Assembly (NCBI GenBank): GCA_031841125.1
Contig: JAJSSI010000056.1
Coordinates: forward strand, 18,062-82,061
Source of the DNA: Acanthococcus lagerstroemiae
Lineage: Eukaryota; Arthropoda; Insecta; Hemiptera; Eriococcidae
Direction of reading: 5' to 3'
DNA length: 64,000 nucleotides
A model generated the notes under the pieces. That model worked only from the letters and a program-made list of their open reading frames with translations. It was not told the origin of the DNA and did no database searches. The position numbers and the translations under genes were made by a program. Below are positions 37,301 to 52,235 of this stretch, piece after piece (within the stretch, counting starts at the first letter, position 1; every line of letters begins with the position of its first letter).

Positions 37301-40300
37301 GCGTTTCTACATTTTTCAGAAATTCGCCAAATTACCAAGATGCACTCGAAAATGTGGTCAAAAAATCACTTTAGGTAAATTTTGGTAACAGATTCGAGTT
37401 CGCTTCGAAAAATTGAGTAATCTGACCCAGCGCCGACGCCGAAGCTCTCCGAAAATTTTTTCGCCCAAAAAAACGCATGATGTATAGTATGGAGAAATTT
37501 TCAAAAATAAAAAATTTTGATTTGAAGACTGTTTAATACTCAGTTTTTCACGCTGAGTCCGAATTTGTTGTTCAAATTCGGCGGGGACGCTCCGCTGTCG
37601 AGATACACTCGAAAACGTGGTCAAAATATTTTTCTGTCAGCGCCTTCAACGCGTTGAATATGCCACACATCGCACGCCAATTGACGTTTTCCAAATCTCT
37701 ATTTCTCTGGGGCGAACCAACAATTTGCTAATAATTTTGGAATGGAGATAGCTAGAGCAGTGCGGTTTGAAATTTTGGATACAGGAGATAATTTTGAATA
37801 AGACGTACTTTTCAGTTTTGCTCAAGCAGCCTCCAATCAAAAGATTTTGGCCTTTTATCAGTTCGCCCCAGGAAATTCGCAACATTGAAAACGCATATTG
37901 GTGCGAATTGTATTGCAGATCCGACGAGTTTAAGGCGTTTCTACATTTTTCAGAAATTCGCCAAATTACCAAGATGCACTCGAAAATGTGGTCAAAAAAT
38001 CACTTTAGGTAAATTTTGGTAACAGATTCGAGTTCGCTTCGAAAAATTGAGTAATCTGACCCAGCGCCGACGCCGAAGCTCTCCGAAAATTTTTTCGCCC
38101 AAAAAAACGCATGATGTATAGTATGGAGAAATTTTCAAAAATAAAAAATTTTGATTTGAAGACTGTTTAATACTCAGTTTTTCACGCTGAGTCCGAATTT
38201 GTTGTTCAAATTCGGCGGGGACGCTCCGCTGTCGAGATACACTCGAAAACGTGGTCAAAATATTTTTCTGTCAGCGCCTTCAACGCGTTGAATATGCCAC
38301 ACATCGCACGCCAATTGACGTTTTCCAAATCTCTATTTCTCTGGGGCGAACCAACAATTTGCTAATAATTTTGGAATGGAGATAGCTAGAGCAGTGCGGT
38401 TTGAAATTTTGGATACAGGAGATAATTTTGAATAAGACGTACTTTTCAGTTTTGCTCAAGCAGCCTCCAATCAAAAGATTTTGGCCTTTTATCAGTTCGC
38501 CCCAGGAAATTCGCAACATTGAAAACGCATATTGGTGCGAATTGTATTGCAGATCCGACGAGTTTAAGGCGTTTCTACATTTTTCAGAAATTCGCCAAAT
38601 TACCAAGATGCACTCGAAAATGTGGTCAAAAAATCACTTTAGGTAAATTTTGGTAACAGATTCGAGTTCGCTTCGAAAAATTGAGTAATCTGACCCAGCG
38701 CCGACGCCGAAGCTCTCCGAAAATTTTTTCGCCCAAAAAAACGCATGATGTATAGTATGGAGAAATTTTCAAAAATAAAAAATTTTGATTTGAAGACTGT
38801 TTAATACTCAGTTTTTCACGCTGAGTCCGAATTTGTTGTTCAAATTCGGCGGGGACGCTCCGCTGTCGAGATACACTCGAAAACGTGGTCAAAATATTTT
38901 TCTGTCAGCGCCTTCAACGCGTTGAATATGCCACACATCGCACGCCAATTGACGTTTTCCAAATCTCTATTTCTCTGGGGCGAACCAACAATTTGCTAAT
39001 AATTTTGGAATGGAGATAGCTAGAGCAGTGCGGTTTGAAATTTTGGATACAGGAGATAATTTTGAATAAGACGTACTTTTCAGTTTTGCTCAAGCAGCCT
39101 CCAATCAAAAGATTTTGGCCTTTTATCAGTTCGCCCCAGGAAATTCGCAACATTGAAAACGCATATTGGTGCGAATTGTATTGCAGATCCGACGAGTTTA
39201 AGGCGTTTCTACATTTTTCAGAAATTCGCCAAATTACCAAGATGCACTCGAAAATGTGGTCAAAAAATCACTTTAGGTAAATTTTGGTAACAGATTCGAG
39301 TTCGCTTCGAAAAATTGAGTAATCTGACCCAGCGCCGACGCCGAAGCTCTCCGAAAATTTTTTCGCCCAAAAAAACGCATGATGTATAGTATGGAGAAAT
39401 TTTCAAAAATAAAAAATTTTGATTTGAAGACTGTTTAATACTCAGTTTTTCACGCTGAGTCCGAATTTGTTGTTCAAATTCGGCGGGGACGCTCCGCTGT
39501 CGAGATACACTCGAAAACGTGGTCAAAATATTTTTCTGTCAGCGCCTTCAACGCGTTGAATATGCCACACATCGCACGCCAATTGACGTTTTCCAAATCT
39601 CTATTTCTCTGGGGCGAACCAACAATTTGCTAATAATTTTGGAATGGAGATAGCTAGAGCAGTGCGGTTTGAAATTTTGGATACAGGAGATAATTTTGAA
39701 TAAGACGTACTTTTCAGTTTTGCTCAAGCAGCCTCCAATCAAAAGATTTTGGCCTTTTATCAGTTCGCCCCAGGAAATTCGCAACATTGAAAACGCATAT
39801 TGGTGCGAATTGTATTGCAGATCCGACGAGTTTAAGGCGTTTCTACATTTTTCAGAAATTCGCCAAATTACCAAGATGCACTCGAAAATGTGGTCAAAAA
39901 ATCACTTTAGGTAAATTTTGGTAACAGATTCGAGTTCGCTTCGAAAAATTGAGTAATCTGACCCAGCGCCGACGCCGAAGCTCTCCGAAAATTTTTTCGC
40001 CCAAAAAAACGCATGATGTATAGTATGGAGAAATTTTCAAAAATAAAAAATTTTGATTTGAAGACTGTTTAATACTCAGTTTTTCACGCTGAGTCCGAAT
40101 TTGTTGTTCAAATTCGGCGGGGACGCTCCGCTGTCGAGATACACTCGAAAACGTGGTCAAAATATTTTTCTGTCAGCGCCTTCAACGCGTTGAATATGCC
40201 ACACATCGCACGCCAATTGACGTTTTCCAAATCTCTATTTCTCTGGGGCGAACCAACAATTTGCTAATAATTTTGGAATGGAGATAGCTAGAGCAGTGCG

Positions 40301-43300
40301 GTTTGAAATTTTGGATACAGGAGATAATTTTGAATAAGACGTACTTTTCAGTTTTGCTCAAGCAGCCTCCAATCAAAAGATTTTGGCCTTTTATCAGTTC
40401 GCCCCAGGAAATTCGCAACATTGAAAACGCATATTGGTGCGAATTGTATTGCAGATCCGACGAGTTTAAGGCGTTTCTACATTTTTCAGAAATTCGCCAA
40501 ATTACCAAGATGCACTCGAAAATGTGGTCAAAAAATCACTTTAGGTAAATTTTGGTAACAGATTCGAGTTCGCTTCGAAAAATTGAGTAATCTGACCCAG
40601 CGCCGACGCCGAAGCTCTCCGAAAATTTTTTCGCCCAAAAAAACGCATGATGTATAGTATGGAGAAATTTTCAAAAATAAAAAATTTTGATTTGAAGACT
40701 GTTTAATACTCAGTTTTTCACGCTGAGTCCGAATTTGTTGTTCAAATTCGGCGGGGACGCTCCGCTGTCGAGATACACTCGAAAACGTGGTCAAAATATT
40801 TTTCTGTCAGCGCCTTCAACGCGTTGAATATGCCACACATCGCACGCCAATTGACGTTTTCCAAATCTCTATTTCTCTGGGGCGAACCAACAATTTGCTA
40901 ATAATTTTGGAATGGAGATAGCTAGAGCAGTGCGGTTTGAAATTTTGGATACAGGAGATAATTTTGAATAAGACGTACTTTTCAGTTTTGCTCAAGCAGC
41001 CTCCAATCAAAAGATTTTGGCCTTTTATCAGTTCGCCCCAGGAAATTCGCAACATTGAAAACGCATATTGGTGCGAATTGTATTGCAGATCCGACGAGTT
41101 TAAGGCGTTTCTACATTTTTCAGAAATTCGCCAAATTACCAAGATGCACTCGAAAATGTGGTCAAAAAATCACTTTAGGTAAATTTTGGTAACAGATTCG
41201 AGTTCGCTTCGAAAAATTGAGTAATCTGACCCAGCGCCGACGCCGAAGCTCTCCGAAAATTTTTTCGCCCAAAAAAACGCATGATGTATAGTATGGAGAA
41301 ATTTTCAAAAATAAAAAATTTTGATTTGAAGACTGTTTAATACTCAGTTTTTCACGCTGAGTCCGAATTTGTTGTTCAAATTCGGCGGGGACGCTCCGCT
41401 GTCGAGATACACTCGAAAACGTGGTCAAAATATTTTTCTGTCAGCGCCTTCAACGCGTTGAATATGCCACACATCGCACGCCAATTGACGTTTTCCAAAT
41501 CTCTATTTCTCTGGGGCGAACCAACAATTTGCTAATAATTTTGGAATGGAGATAGCTAGAGCAGTGCGGTTTGAAATTTTGGATACAGGAGATAATTTTG
41601 AATAAGACGTACTTTTCAGTTTTGCTCAAGCAGCCTCCAATCAAAAGATTTTGGCCTTTTATCAGTTCGCCCCAGGAAATTCGCAACATTGAAAACGCAT
41701 ATTGGTGCGAATTGTATTGCAGATCCGACGAGTTTAAGGCGTTTCTACATTTTTCAGAAATTCGCCAAATTACCAAGATGCACTCGAAAATGTGGTCAAA
41801 AAATCACTTTAGGTAAATTTTGGTAACAGATTCGAGTTCGCTTCGAAAAATTGAGTAATCTGACCCAGCGCCGACGCCGAAGCTCTCCGAAAATTTTTTC
41901 GCCCAAAAAAACGCATGATGTATAGTATGGAGAAATTTTCAAAAATAAAAAATTTTGATTTGAAGACTGTTTAATACTCAGTTTTTCACGCTGAGTCCGA
42001 ATTTGTTGTTCAAATTCGGCGGGGACGCTCCGCTGTCGAGATACACTCGAAAACGTGGTCAAAATATTTTTCTGTCAGCGCCTTCAACGCGTTGAATATG
42101 CCACACATCGCACGCCAATTGACGTTTTCCAAATCTCTATTTCTCTGGGGCGAACCAACAATTTGCTAATAATTTTGGAATGGAGATAGCTAGAGCAGTG
42201 CGGTTTGAAATTTTGGATACAGGAGATAATTTTGAATAAGACGTACTTTTCAGTTTTGCTCAAGCAGCCTCCAATCAAAAGATTTTGGCCTTTTATCAGT
42301 TCGCCCCAGGAAATTCGCAACATTGAAAACGCATATTGGTGCGAATTGTATTGCAGATCCGACGAGTTTAAGGCGTTTCTACATTTTTCAGAAATTCGCC
42401 AAATTACCAAGATGCACTCGAAAATGTGGTCAAAAAATCACTTTAGGTAAATTTTGGTAACAGATTCGAGTTCGCTTCGAAAAATTGAGTAATCTGACCC
42501 AGCGCCGACGCCGAAGCTCTCCGAAAATTTTTTCGCCCAAAAAAACGCATGATGTATAGTATGGAGAAATTTTCAAAAATAAAAAATTTTGATTTGAAGA
42601 CTGTTTAATACTCAGTTTTTCACGCTGAGTCCGAATTTGTTGTTCAAATTCGGCGGGGACGCTCCGCTGTCGAGATACACTCGAAAACGTGGTCAAAATA
42701 TTTTTCTGTCAGCGCCTTCAACGCGTTGAATATGCCACACATCGCACGCCAATTGACGTTTTCCAAATCTCTATTTCTCTGGGGCGAACCAACAATTTGC
42801 TAATAATTTTGGAATGGAGATAGCTAGAGCAGTGCGGTTTGAAATTTTGGATACAGGAGATAATTTTGAATAAGACGTACTTTTCAGTTTTGCTCAAGCA
42901 GCCTCCAATCAAAAGATTTTGGCCTTTTATCAGTTCGCCCCAGGAAATTCGCAACATTGAAAACGCATATTGGTGCGAATTGTATTGCAGATCCGACGAG
43001 TTTAAGGCGTTTCTACATTTTTCAGAAATTCGCCAAATTACCAAGATGCACTCGAAAATGTGGTCAAAAAATCACTTTAGGTAAATTTTGGTAACAGATT
43101 CGAGTTCGCTTCGAAAAATTGAGTAATCTGACCCAGCGCCGACGCCGAAGCTCTCCGAAAATTTTTTCGCCCAAAAAAACGCATGATGTATAGTATGGAG
43201 AAATTTTCAAAAATAAAAAATTTTGATTTGAAGACTGTTTAATACTCAGTTTTTCACGCTGAGTCCGAATTTGTTGTTCAAATTCGGCGGGGACGCTCCG

Positions 43301-44618
43301 CTGTCGAGATACACTCGAAAACGTGGTCAAAATATTTTTCTGTCAGCGCCTTCAACGCGTTGAATATGCCACACATCGCACGCCAATTGACGTTTTCCAA
43401 ATCTCTATTTCTCTGGGGCGAACCAACAATTTGCTAATAATTTTGGAATGGAGATAGCTAGAGCAGTGCGGTTTGAAATTTTGGATACAGGAGATAATTT
43501 TGAATAAGACGTACTTTTCAGTTTTGCTCAAGCAGCCTCCAATCAAAAGATTTTGGCCTTTTATCAGTTCGCCCCAGGAAATTCGCAACATTGAAAACGC
43601 ATATTGGTGCGAATTGTATTGCAGATCCGACGAGTTTAAGGCGTTTCTACATTTTTCAGAAATTCGCCAAATTACCAAGATGCACTCGAAAATGTGGTCA
43701 AAAAATCACTTTAGGTAAATTTTGGTAACAGATTCGAGTTCGCTTCGAAAAATTGAGTAATCTGACCCAGCGCCGACGCCGAAGCTCTCCGAAAATTTTT
43801 TCGCCCAAAAAAACGCATGATGTATAGTATGGAGAAATTTTCAAAAATAAAAAATTTTGATTTGAAGACTGTTTAATACTCAGTTTTTCACGCTGAGTCC
43901 GAATTTGTTGTTCAAATTCGGCGGGGACGCTCCGCTGTCGAGATACACTCGAAAACGTGGTCAAAATATTTTTCTGTCAGCGCCTTCAACGCGTTGAATA
44001 TGCCACACATCGCACGCCAATTGACGTTTTCCAAATCTCTATTTCTCTGGGGCGAACCAACAATTTGCTAATAATTTTGGAATGGAGATAGCTAGAGCAG
44101 TGCGGTTTGAAATTTTGGATACAGGAGATAATTTTGAATAAGACGTACTTTTCAGTTTTGCTCAAGCAGCCTCCAATCAAAAGATTTTGGCCTTTTATCA
44201 GTTCGCCCCAGGAAATTCGCAACATTGAAAACGCATATTGGTGCGAATTGTATTGCAGATCCGACGAGTTTAAGGCGTTTCTACATTTTTCAGAAATTCG
44301 CCAAATTACCAAGATGCACTCGAAAATGTGGTCAAAAAATCACTTTAGGTAAATTTTGGTAACAGATTCGAGTTCGCTTCGAAAAATTGAGTAATCTGAC
44401 CCAGCGCCGACGCCGAAGCTCTCCGAAAATTTTTTCGCCCAAAAAAACGCATGATGTATAGTATGGAGAAATTTTCAAAAATAAAAAATTTTGATTTGAA
44501 GACTGTTTAATACTCAGTTTTTCACGCTGAGTCCGAATTTGTTGTTCAAATTCGGCGGGGACGCTCCGCTGTCGAGATACACTCGAAAACGTGGTCAAAA
44601 TATTTTTCTGTCAGCGCC
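31305..44618 (+). repeat. Homogeneous subarray m50-m70, 21 copies of 634 bp
   Basis: Twenty-one monomers with an exact 634-bp period (13,314 bp) and no variant seen. It is the largest uniform block in the window and consistent with recent expansion or strong homogenisation of the single-9-mer form. It is also the block where an assembler would most easily gain or lose copies. Confidence 0.95.
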
Positions 44619-45261
44619 TTCAACGCGTTGAATATGCCACACATCGCACGCCAATTGACGTTTTCCAAATCTCTATTTCTCTGGGGCGAACCAACAATTT
44701 GCTAATAATTTTGGAATGGAGATAGCTAGAGCAGTGCGGTTTGAAATTTTGGATACAGGAGATAATTTTGAATAAGACGTACTTTTCAGTTTTGCTCAAG
44801 CAGCCTCCAATCAAAAGATTTTGGCCTTTTATCAGTTCGCCCCAGGAAATTCGCAACATTGAAAACGCATATTGGTGCGAATTGTATTGCAGATCCGACG
44901 AGTTTAAGGCGTTTCTACATTTTTCAGAAATTCGCCAAATTACCAAGATGCACTCGAAAATGTGGTCAAAAAATCACTTTAGGTAAATTTTGGTAACAGA
45001 TTCGAGTTCGCTTCGAAAAATTGAGTAATCTGACCCAGCGCCGACGCCGAAGCTCTCCGAAAATTTTTTCGCCCAAAAAAACGCATGATGTATAGTATGG
45101 AGAAATTTTCAAAATTTTCAAAAATAAAAAATTTTGATTTGAAGACTGTTTAATACTCAGTTTTTCACGCTGAGTCCGAATTTGTTGTTCAAATTCGGCG
45201 GGGACGCTCCGCTGTCGAGATACACTCGAAAACGTGGTCAAAATATTTTTCTGTCAGCGCC
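44619..45261 (+). repeat. Isolated 643-bp monomer m71
   Basis: A single two-9-mer copy between two long runs of 634-bp copies. It is useful as an anchor for read mapping because its flanks are otherwise uniform for many kilobases. Confidence 0.95.
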
Positions 45262-48200
45262 TTCAACGCGTTGAATATGCCACACATCGCACGCCAATTG
45301 ACGTTTTCCAAATCTCTATTTCTCTGGGGCGAACCAACAATTTGCTAATAATTTTGGAATGGAGATAGCTAGAGCAGTGCGGTTTGAAATTTTGGATACA
45401 GGAGATAATTTTGAATAAGACGTACTTTTCAGTTTTGCTCAAGCAGCCTCCAATCAAAAGATTTTGGCCTTTTATCAGTTCGCCCCAGGAAATTCGCAAC
45501 ATTGAAAACGCATATTGGTGCGAATTGTATTGCAGATCCGACGAGTTTAAGGCGTTTCTACATTTTTCAGAAATTCGCCAAATTACCAAGATGCACTCGA
45601 AAATGTGGTCAAAAAATCACTTTAGGTAAATTTTGGTAACAGATTCGAGTTCGCTTCGAAAAATTGAGTAATCTGACCCAGCGCCGACGCCGAAGCTCTC
45701 CGAAAATTTTTTCGCCCAAAAAAACGCATGATGTATAGTATGGAGAAATTTTCAAAAATAAAAAATTTTGATTTGAAGACTGTTTAATACTCAGTTTTTC
45801 ACGCTGAGTCCGAATTTGTTGTTCAAATTCGGCGGGGACGCTCCGCTGTCGAGATACACTCGAAAACGTGGTCAAAATATTTTTCTGTCAGCGCCTTCAA
45901 CGCGTTGAATATGCCACACATCGCACGCCAATTGACGTTTTCCAAATCTCTATTTCTCTGGGGCGAACCAACAATTTGCTAATAATTTTGGAATGGAGAT
46001 AGCTAGAGCAGTGCGGTTTGAAATTTTGGATACAGGAGATAATTTTGAATAAGACGTACTTTTCAGTTTTGCTCAAGCAGCCTCCAATCAAAAGATTTTG
46101 GCCTTTTATCAGTTCGCCCCAGGAAATTCGCAACATTGAAAACGCATATTGGTGCGAATTGTATTGCAGATCCGACGAGTTTAAGGCGTTTCTACATTTT
46201 TCAGAAATTCGCCAAATTACCAAGATGCACTCGAAAATGTGGTCAAAAAATCACTTTAGGTAAATTTTGGTAACAGATTCGAGTTCGCTTCGAAAAATTG
46301 AGTAATCTGACCCAGCGCCGACGCCGAAGCTCTCCGAAAATTTTTTCGCCCAAAAAAACGCATGATGTATAGTATGGAGAAATTTTCAAAAATAAAAAAT
46401 TTTGATTTGAAGACTGTTTAATACTCAGTTTTTCACGCTGAGTCCGAATTTGTTGTTCAAATTCGGCGGGGACGCTCCGCTGTCGAGATACACTCGAAAA
46501 CGTGGTCAAAATATTTTTCTGTCAGCGCCTTCAACGCGTTGAATATGCCACACATCGCACGCCAATTGACGTTTTCCAAATCTCTATTTCTCTGGGGCGA
46601 ACCAACAATTTGCTAATAATTTTGGAATGGAGATAGCTAGAGCAGTGCGGTTTGAAATTTTGGATACAGGAGATAATTTTGAATAAGACGTACTTTTCAG
46701 TTTTGCTCAAGCAGCCTCCAATCAAAAGATTTTGGCCTTTTATCAGTTCGCCCCAGGAAATTCGCAACATTGAAAACGCATATTGGTGCGAATTGTATTG
46801 CAGATCCGACGAGTTTAAGGCGTTTCTACATTTTTCAGAAATTCGCCAAATTACCAAGATGCACTCGAAAATGTGGTCAAAAAATCACTTTAGGTAAATT
46901 TTGGTAACAGATTCGAGTTCGCTTCGAAAAATTGAGTAATCTGACCCAGCGCCGACGCCGAAGCTCTCCGAAAATTTTTTCGCCCAAAAAAACGCATGAT
47001 GTATAGTATGGAGAAATTTTCAAAAATAAAAAATTTTGATTTGAAGACTGTTTAATACTCAGTTTTTCACGCTGAGTCCGAATTTGTTGTTCAAATTCGG
47101 CGGGGACGCTCCGCTGTCGAGATACACTCGAAAACGTGGTCAAAATATTTTTCTGTCAGCGCCTTCAACGCGTTGAATATGCCACACATCGCACGCCAAT
47201 TGACGTTTTCCAAATCTCTATTTCTCTGGGGCGAACCAACAATTTGCTAATAATTTTGGAATGGAGATAGCTAGAGCAGTGCGGTTTGAAATTTTGGATA
47301 CAGGAGATAATTTTGAATAAGACGTACTTTTCAGTTTTGCTCAAGCAGCCTCCAATCAAAAGATTTTGGCCTTTTATCAGTTCGCCCCAGGAAATTCGCA
47401 ACATTGAAAACGCATATTGGTGCGAATTGTATTGCAGATCCGACGAGTTTAAGGCGTTTCTACATTTTTCAGAAATTCGCCAAATTACCAAGATGCACTC
47501 GAAAATGTGGTCAAAAAATCACTTTAGGTAAATTTTGGTAACAGATTCGAGTTCGCTTCGAAAAATTGAGTAATCTGACCCAGCGCCGACGCCGAAGCTC
47601 TCCGAAAATTTTTTCGCCCAAAAAAACGCATGATGTATAGTATGGAGAAATTTTCAAAAATAAAAAATTTTGATTTGAAGACTGTTTAATACTCAGTTTT
47701 TCACGCTGAGTCCGAATTTGTTGTTCAAATTCGGCGGGGACGCTCCGCTGTCGAGATACACTCGAAAACGTGGTCAAAATATTTTTCTGTCAGCGCCTTC
47801 AACGCGTTGAATATGCCACACATCGCACGCCAATTGACGTTTTCCAAATCTCTATTTCTCTGGGGCGAACCAACAATTTGCTAATAATTTTGGAATGGAG
47901 ATAGCTAGAGCAGTGCGGTTTGAAATTTTGGATACAGGAGATAATTTTGAATAAGACGTACTTTTCAGTTTTGCTCAAGCAGCCTCCAATCAAAAGATTT
48001 TGGCCTTTTATCAGTTCGCCCCAGGAAATTCGCAACATTGAAAACGCATATTGGTGCGAATTGTATTGCAGATCCGACGAGTTTAAGGCGTTTCTACATT
48101 TTTCAGAAATTCGCCAAATTACCAAGATGCACTCGAAAATGTGGTCAAAAAATCACTTTAGGTAAATTTTGGTAACAGATTCGAGTTCGCTTCGAAAAAT

Positions 48201-51200
48201 TGAGTAATCTGACCCAGCGCCGACGCCGAAGCTCTCCGAAAATTTTTTCGCCCAAAAAAACGCATGATGTATAGTATGGAGAAATTTTCAAAAATAAAAA
48301 ATTTTGATTTGAAGACTGTTTAATACTCAGTTTTTCACGCTGAGTCCGAATTTGTTGTTCAAATTCGGCGGGGACGCTCCGCTGTCGAGATACACTCGAA
48401 AACGTGGTCAAAATATTTTTCTGTCAGCGCCTTCAACGCGTTGAATATGCCACACATCGCACGCCAATTGACGTTTTCCAAATCTCTATTTCTCTGGGGC
48501 GAACCAACAATTTGCTAATAATTTTGGAATGGAGATAGCTAGAGCAGTGCGGTTTGAAATTTTGGATACAGGAGATAATTTTGAATAAGACGTACTTTTC
48601 AGTTTTGCTCAAGCAGCCTCCAATCAAAAGATTTTGGCCTTTTATCAGTTCGCCCCAGGAAATTCGCAACATTGAAAACGCATATTGGTGCGAATTGTAT
48701 TGCAGATCCGACGAGTTTAAGGCGTTTCTACATTTTTCAGAAATTCGCCAAATTACCAAGATGCACTCGAAAATGTGGTCAAAAAATCACTTTAGGTAAA
48801 TTTTGGTAACAGATTCGAGTTCGCTTCGAAAAATTGAGTAATCTGACCCAGCGCCGACGCCGAAGCTCTCCGAAAATTTTTTCGCCCAAAAAAACGCATG
48901 ATGTATAGTATGGAGAAATTTTCAAAAATAAAAAATTTTGATTTGAAGACTGTTTAATACTCAGTTTTTCACGCTGAGTCCGAATTTGTTGTTCAAATTC
49001 GGCGGGGACGCTCCGCTGTCGAGATACACTCGAAAACGTGGTCAAAATATTTTTCTGTCAGCGCCTTCAACGCGTTGAATATGCCACACATCGCACGCCA
49101 ATTGACGTTTTCCAAATCTCTATTTCTCTGGGGCGAACCAACAATTTGCTAATAATTTTGGAATGGAGATAGCTAGAGCAGTGCGGTTTGAAATTTTGGA
49201 TACAGGAGATAATTTTGAATAAGACGTACTTTTCAGTTTTGCTCAAGCAGCCTCCAATCAAAAGATTTTGGCCTTTTATCAGTTCGCCCCAGGAAATTCG
49301 CAACATTGAAAACGCATATTGGTGCGAATTGTATTGCAGATCCGACGAGTTTAAGGCGTTTCTACATTTTTCAGAAATTCGCCAAATTACCAAGATGCAC
49401 TCGAAAATGTGGTCAAAAAATCACTTTAGGTAAATTTTGGTAACAGATTCGAGTTCGCTTCGAAAAATTGAGTAATCTGACCCAGCGCCGACGCCGAAGC
49501 TCTCCGAAAATTTTTTCGCCCAAAAAAACGCATGATGTATAGTATGGAGAAATTTTCAAAAATAAAAAATTTTGATTTGAAGACTGTTTAATACTCAGTT
49601 TTTCACGCTGAGTCCGAATTTGTTGTTCAAATTCGGCGGGGACGCTCCGCTGTCGAGATACACTCGAAAACGTGGTCAAAATATTTTTCTGTCAGCGCCT
49701 TCAACGCGTTGAATATGCCACACATCGCACGCCAATTGACGTTTTCCAAATCTCTATTTCTCTGGGGCGAACCAACAATTTGCTAATAATTTTGGAATGG
49801 AGATAGCTAGAGCAGTGCGGTTTGAAATTTTGGATACAGGAGATAATTTTGAATAAGACGTACTTTTCAGTTTTGCTCAAGCAGCCTCCAATCAAAAGAT
49901 TTTGGCCTTTTATCAGTTCGCCCCAGGAAATTCGCAACATTGAAAACGCATATTGGTGCGAATTGTATTGCAGATCCGACGAGTTTAAGGCGTTTCTACA
50001 TTTTTCAGAAATTCGCCAAATTACCAAGATGCACTCGAAAATGTGGTCAAAAAATCACTTTAGGTAAATTTTGGTAACAGATTCGAGTTCGCTTCGAAAA
50101 ATTGAGTAATCTGACCCAGCGCCGACGCCGAAGCTCTCCGAAAATTTTTTCGCCCAAAAAAACGCATGATGTATAGTATGGAGAAATTTTCAAAAATAAA
50201 AAATTTTGATTTGAAGACTGTTTAATACTCAGTTTTTCACGCTGAGTCCGAATTTGTTGTTCAAATTCGGCGGGGACGCTCCGCTGTCGAGATACACTCG
50301 AAAACGTGGTCAAAATATTTTTCTGTCAGCGCCTTCAACGCGTTGAATATGCCACACATCGCACGCCAATTGACGTTTTCCAAATCTCTATTTCTCTGGG
50401 GCGAACCAACAATTTGCTAATAATTTTGGAATGGAGATAGCTAGAGCAGTGCGGTTTGAAATTTTGGATACAGGAGATAATTTTGAATAAGACGTACTTT
50501 TCAGTTTTGCTCAAGCAGCCTCCAATCAAAAGATTTTGGCCTTTTATCAGTTCGCCCCAGGAAATTCGCAACATTGAAAACGCATATTGGTGCGAATTGT
50601 ATTGCAGATCCGACGAGTTTAAGGCGTTTCTACATTTTTCAGAAATTCGCCAAATTACCAAGATGCACTCGAAAATGTGGTCAAAAAATCACTTTAGGTA
50701 AATTTTGGTAACAGATTCGAGTTCGCTTCGAAAAATTGAGTAATCTGACCCAGCGCCGACGCCGAAGCTCTCCGAAAATTTTTTCGCCCAAAAAAACGCA
50801 TGATGTATAGTATGGAGAAATTTTCAAAAATAAAAAATTTTGATTTGAAGACTGTTTAATACTCAGTTTTTCACGCTGAGTCCGAATTTGTTGTTCAAAT
50901 TCGGCGGGGACGCTCCGCTGTCGAGATACACTCGAAAACGTGGTCAAAATATTTTTCTGTCAGCGCCTTCAACGCGTTGAATATGCCACACATCGCACGC
51001 CAATTGACGTTTTCCAAATCTCTATTTCTCTGGGGCGAACCAACAATTTGCTAATAATTTTGGAATGGAGATAGCTAGAGCAGTGCGGTTTGAAATTTTG
51101 GATACAGGAGATAATTTTGAATAAGACGTACTTTTCAGTTTTGCTCAAGCAGCCTCCAATCAAAAGATTTTGGCCTTTTATCAGTTCGCCCCAGGAAATT

Positions 51201-52235
51201 CGCAACATTGAAAACGCATATTGGTGCGAATTGTATTGCAGATCCGACGAGTTTAAGGCGTTTCTACATTTTTCAGAAATTCGCCAAATTACCAAGATGC
51301 ACTCGAAAATGTGGTCAAAAAATCACTTTAGGTAAATTTTGGTAACAGATTCGAGTTCGCTTCGAAAAATTGAGTAATCTGACCCAGCGCCGACGCCGAA
51401 GCTCTCCGAAAATTTTTTCGCCCAAAAAAACGCATGATGTATAGTATGGAGAAATTTTCAAAAATAAAAAATTTTGATTTGAAGACTGTTTAATACTCAG
51501 TTTTTCACGCTGAGTCCGAATTTGTTGTTCAAATTCGGCGGGGACGCTCCGCTGTCGAGATACACTCGAAAACGTGGTCAAAATATTTTTCTGTCAGCGC
51601 CTTCAACGCGTTGAATATGCCACACATCGCACGCCAATTGACGTTTTCCAAATCTCTATTTCTCTGGGGCGAACCAACAATTTGCTAATAATTTTGGAAT
51701 GGAGATAGCTAGAGCAGTGCGGTTTGAAATTTTGGATACAGGAGATAATTTTGAATAAGACGTACTTTTCAGTTTTGCTCAAGCAGCCTCCAATCAAAAG
51801 ATTTTGGCCTTTTATCAGTTCGCCCCAGGAAATTCGCAACATTGAAAACGCATATTGGTGCGAATTGTATTGCAGATCCGACGAGTTTAAGGCGTTTCTA
51901 CATTTTTCAGAAATTCGCCAAATTACCAAGATGCACTCGAAAATGTGGTCAAAAAATCACTTTAGGTAAATTTTGGTAACAGATTCGAGTTCGCTTCGAA
52001 AAATTGAGTAATCTGACCCAGCGCCGACGCCGAAGCTCTCCGAAAATTTTTTCGCCCAAAAAAACGCATGATGTATAGTATGGAGAAATTTTCAAAAATA
52101 AAAAATTTTGATTTGAAGACTGTTTAATACTCAGTTTTTCACGCTGAGTCCGAATTTGTTGTTCAAATTCGGCGGGGACGCTCCGCTGTCGAGATACACT
52201 CGAAAACGTGGTCAAAATATTTTTCTGTCAGCGCC
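45262..52235 (+). repeat. Homogeneous subarray m72-m82, 11 copies of 634 bp
   Basis: Eleven monomers with an exact 634-bp period (6,974 bp). No variant seen. Confidence 0.95.
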
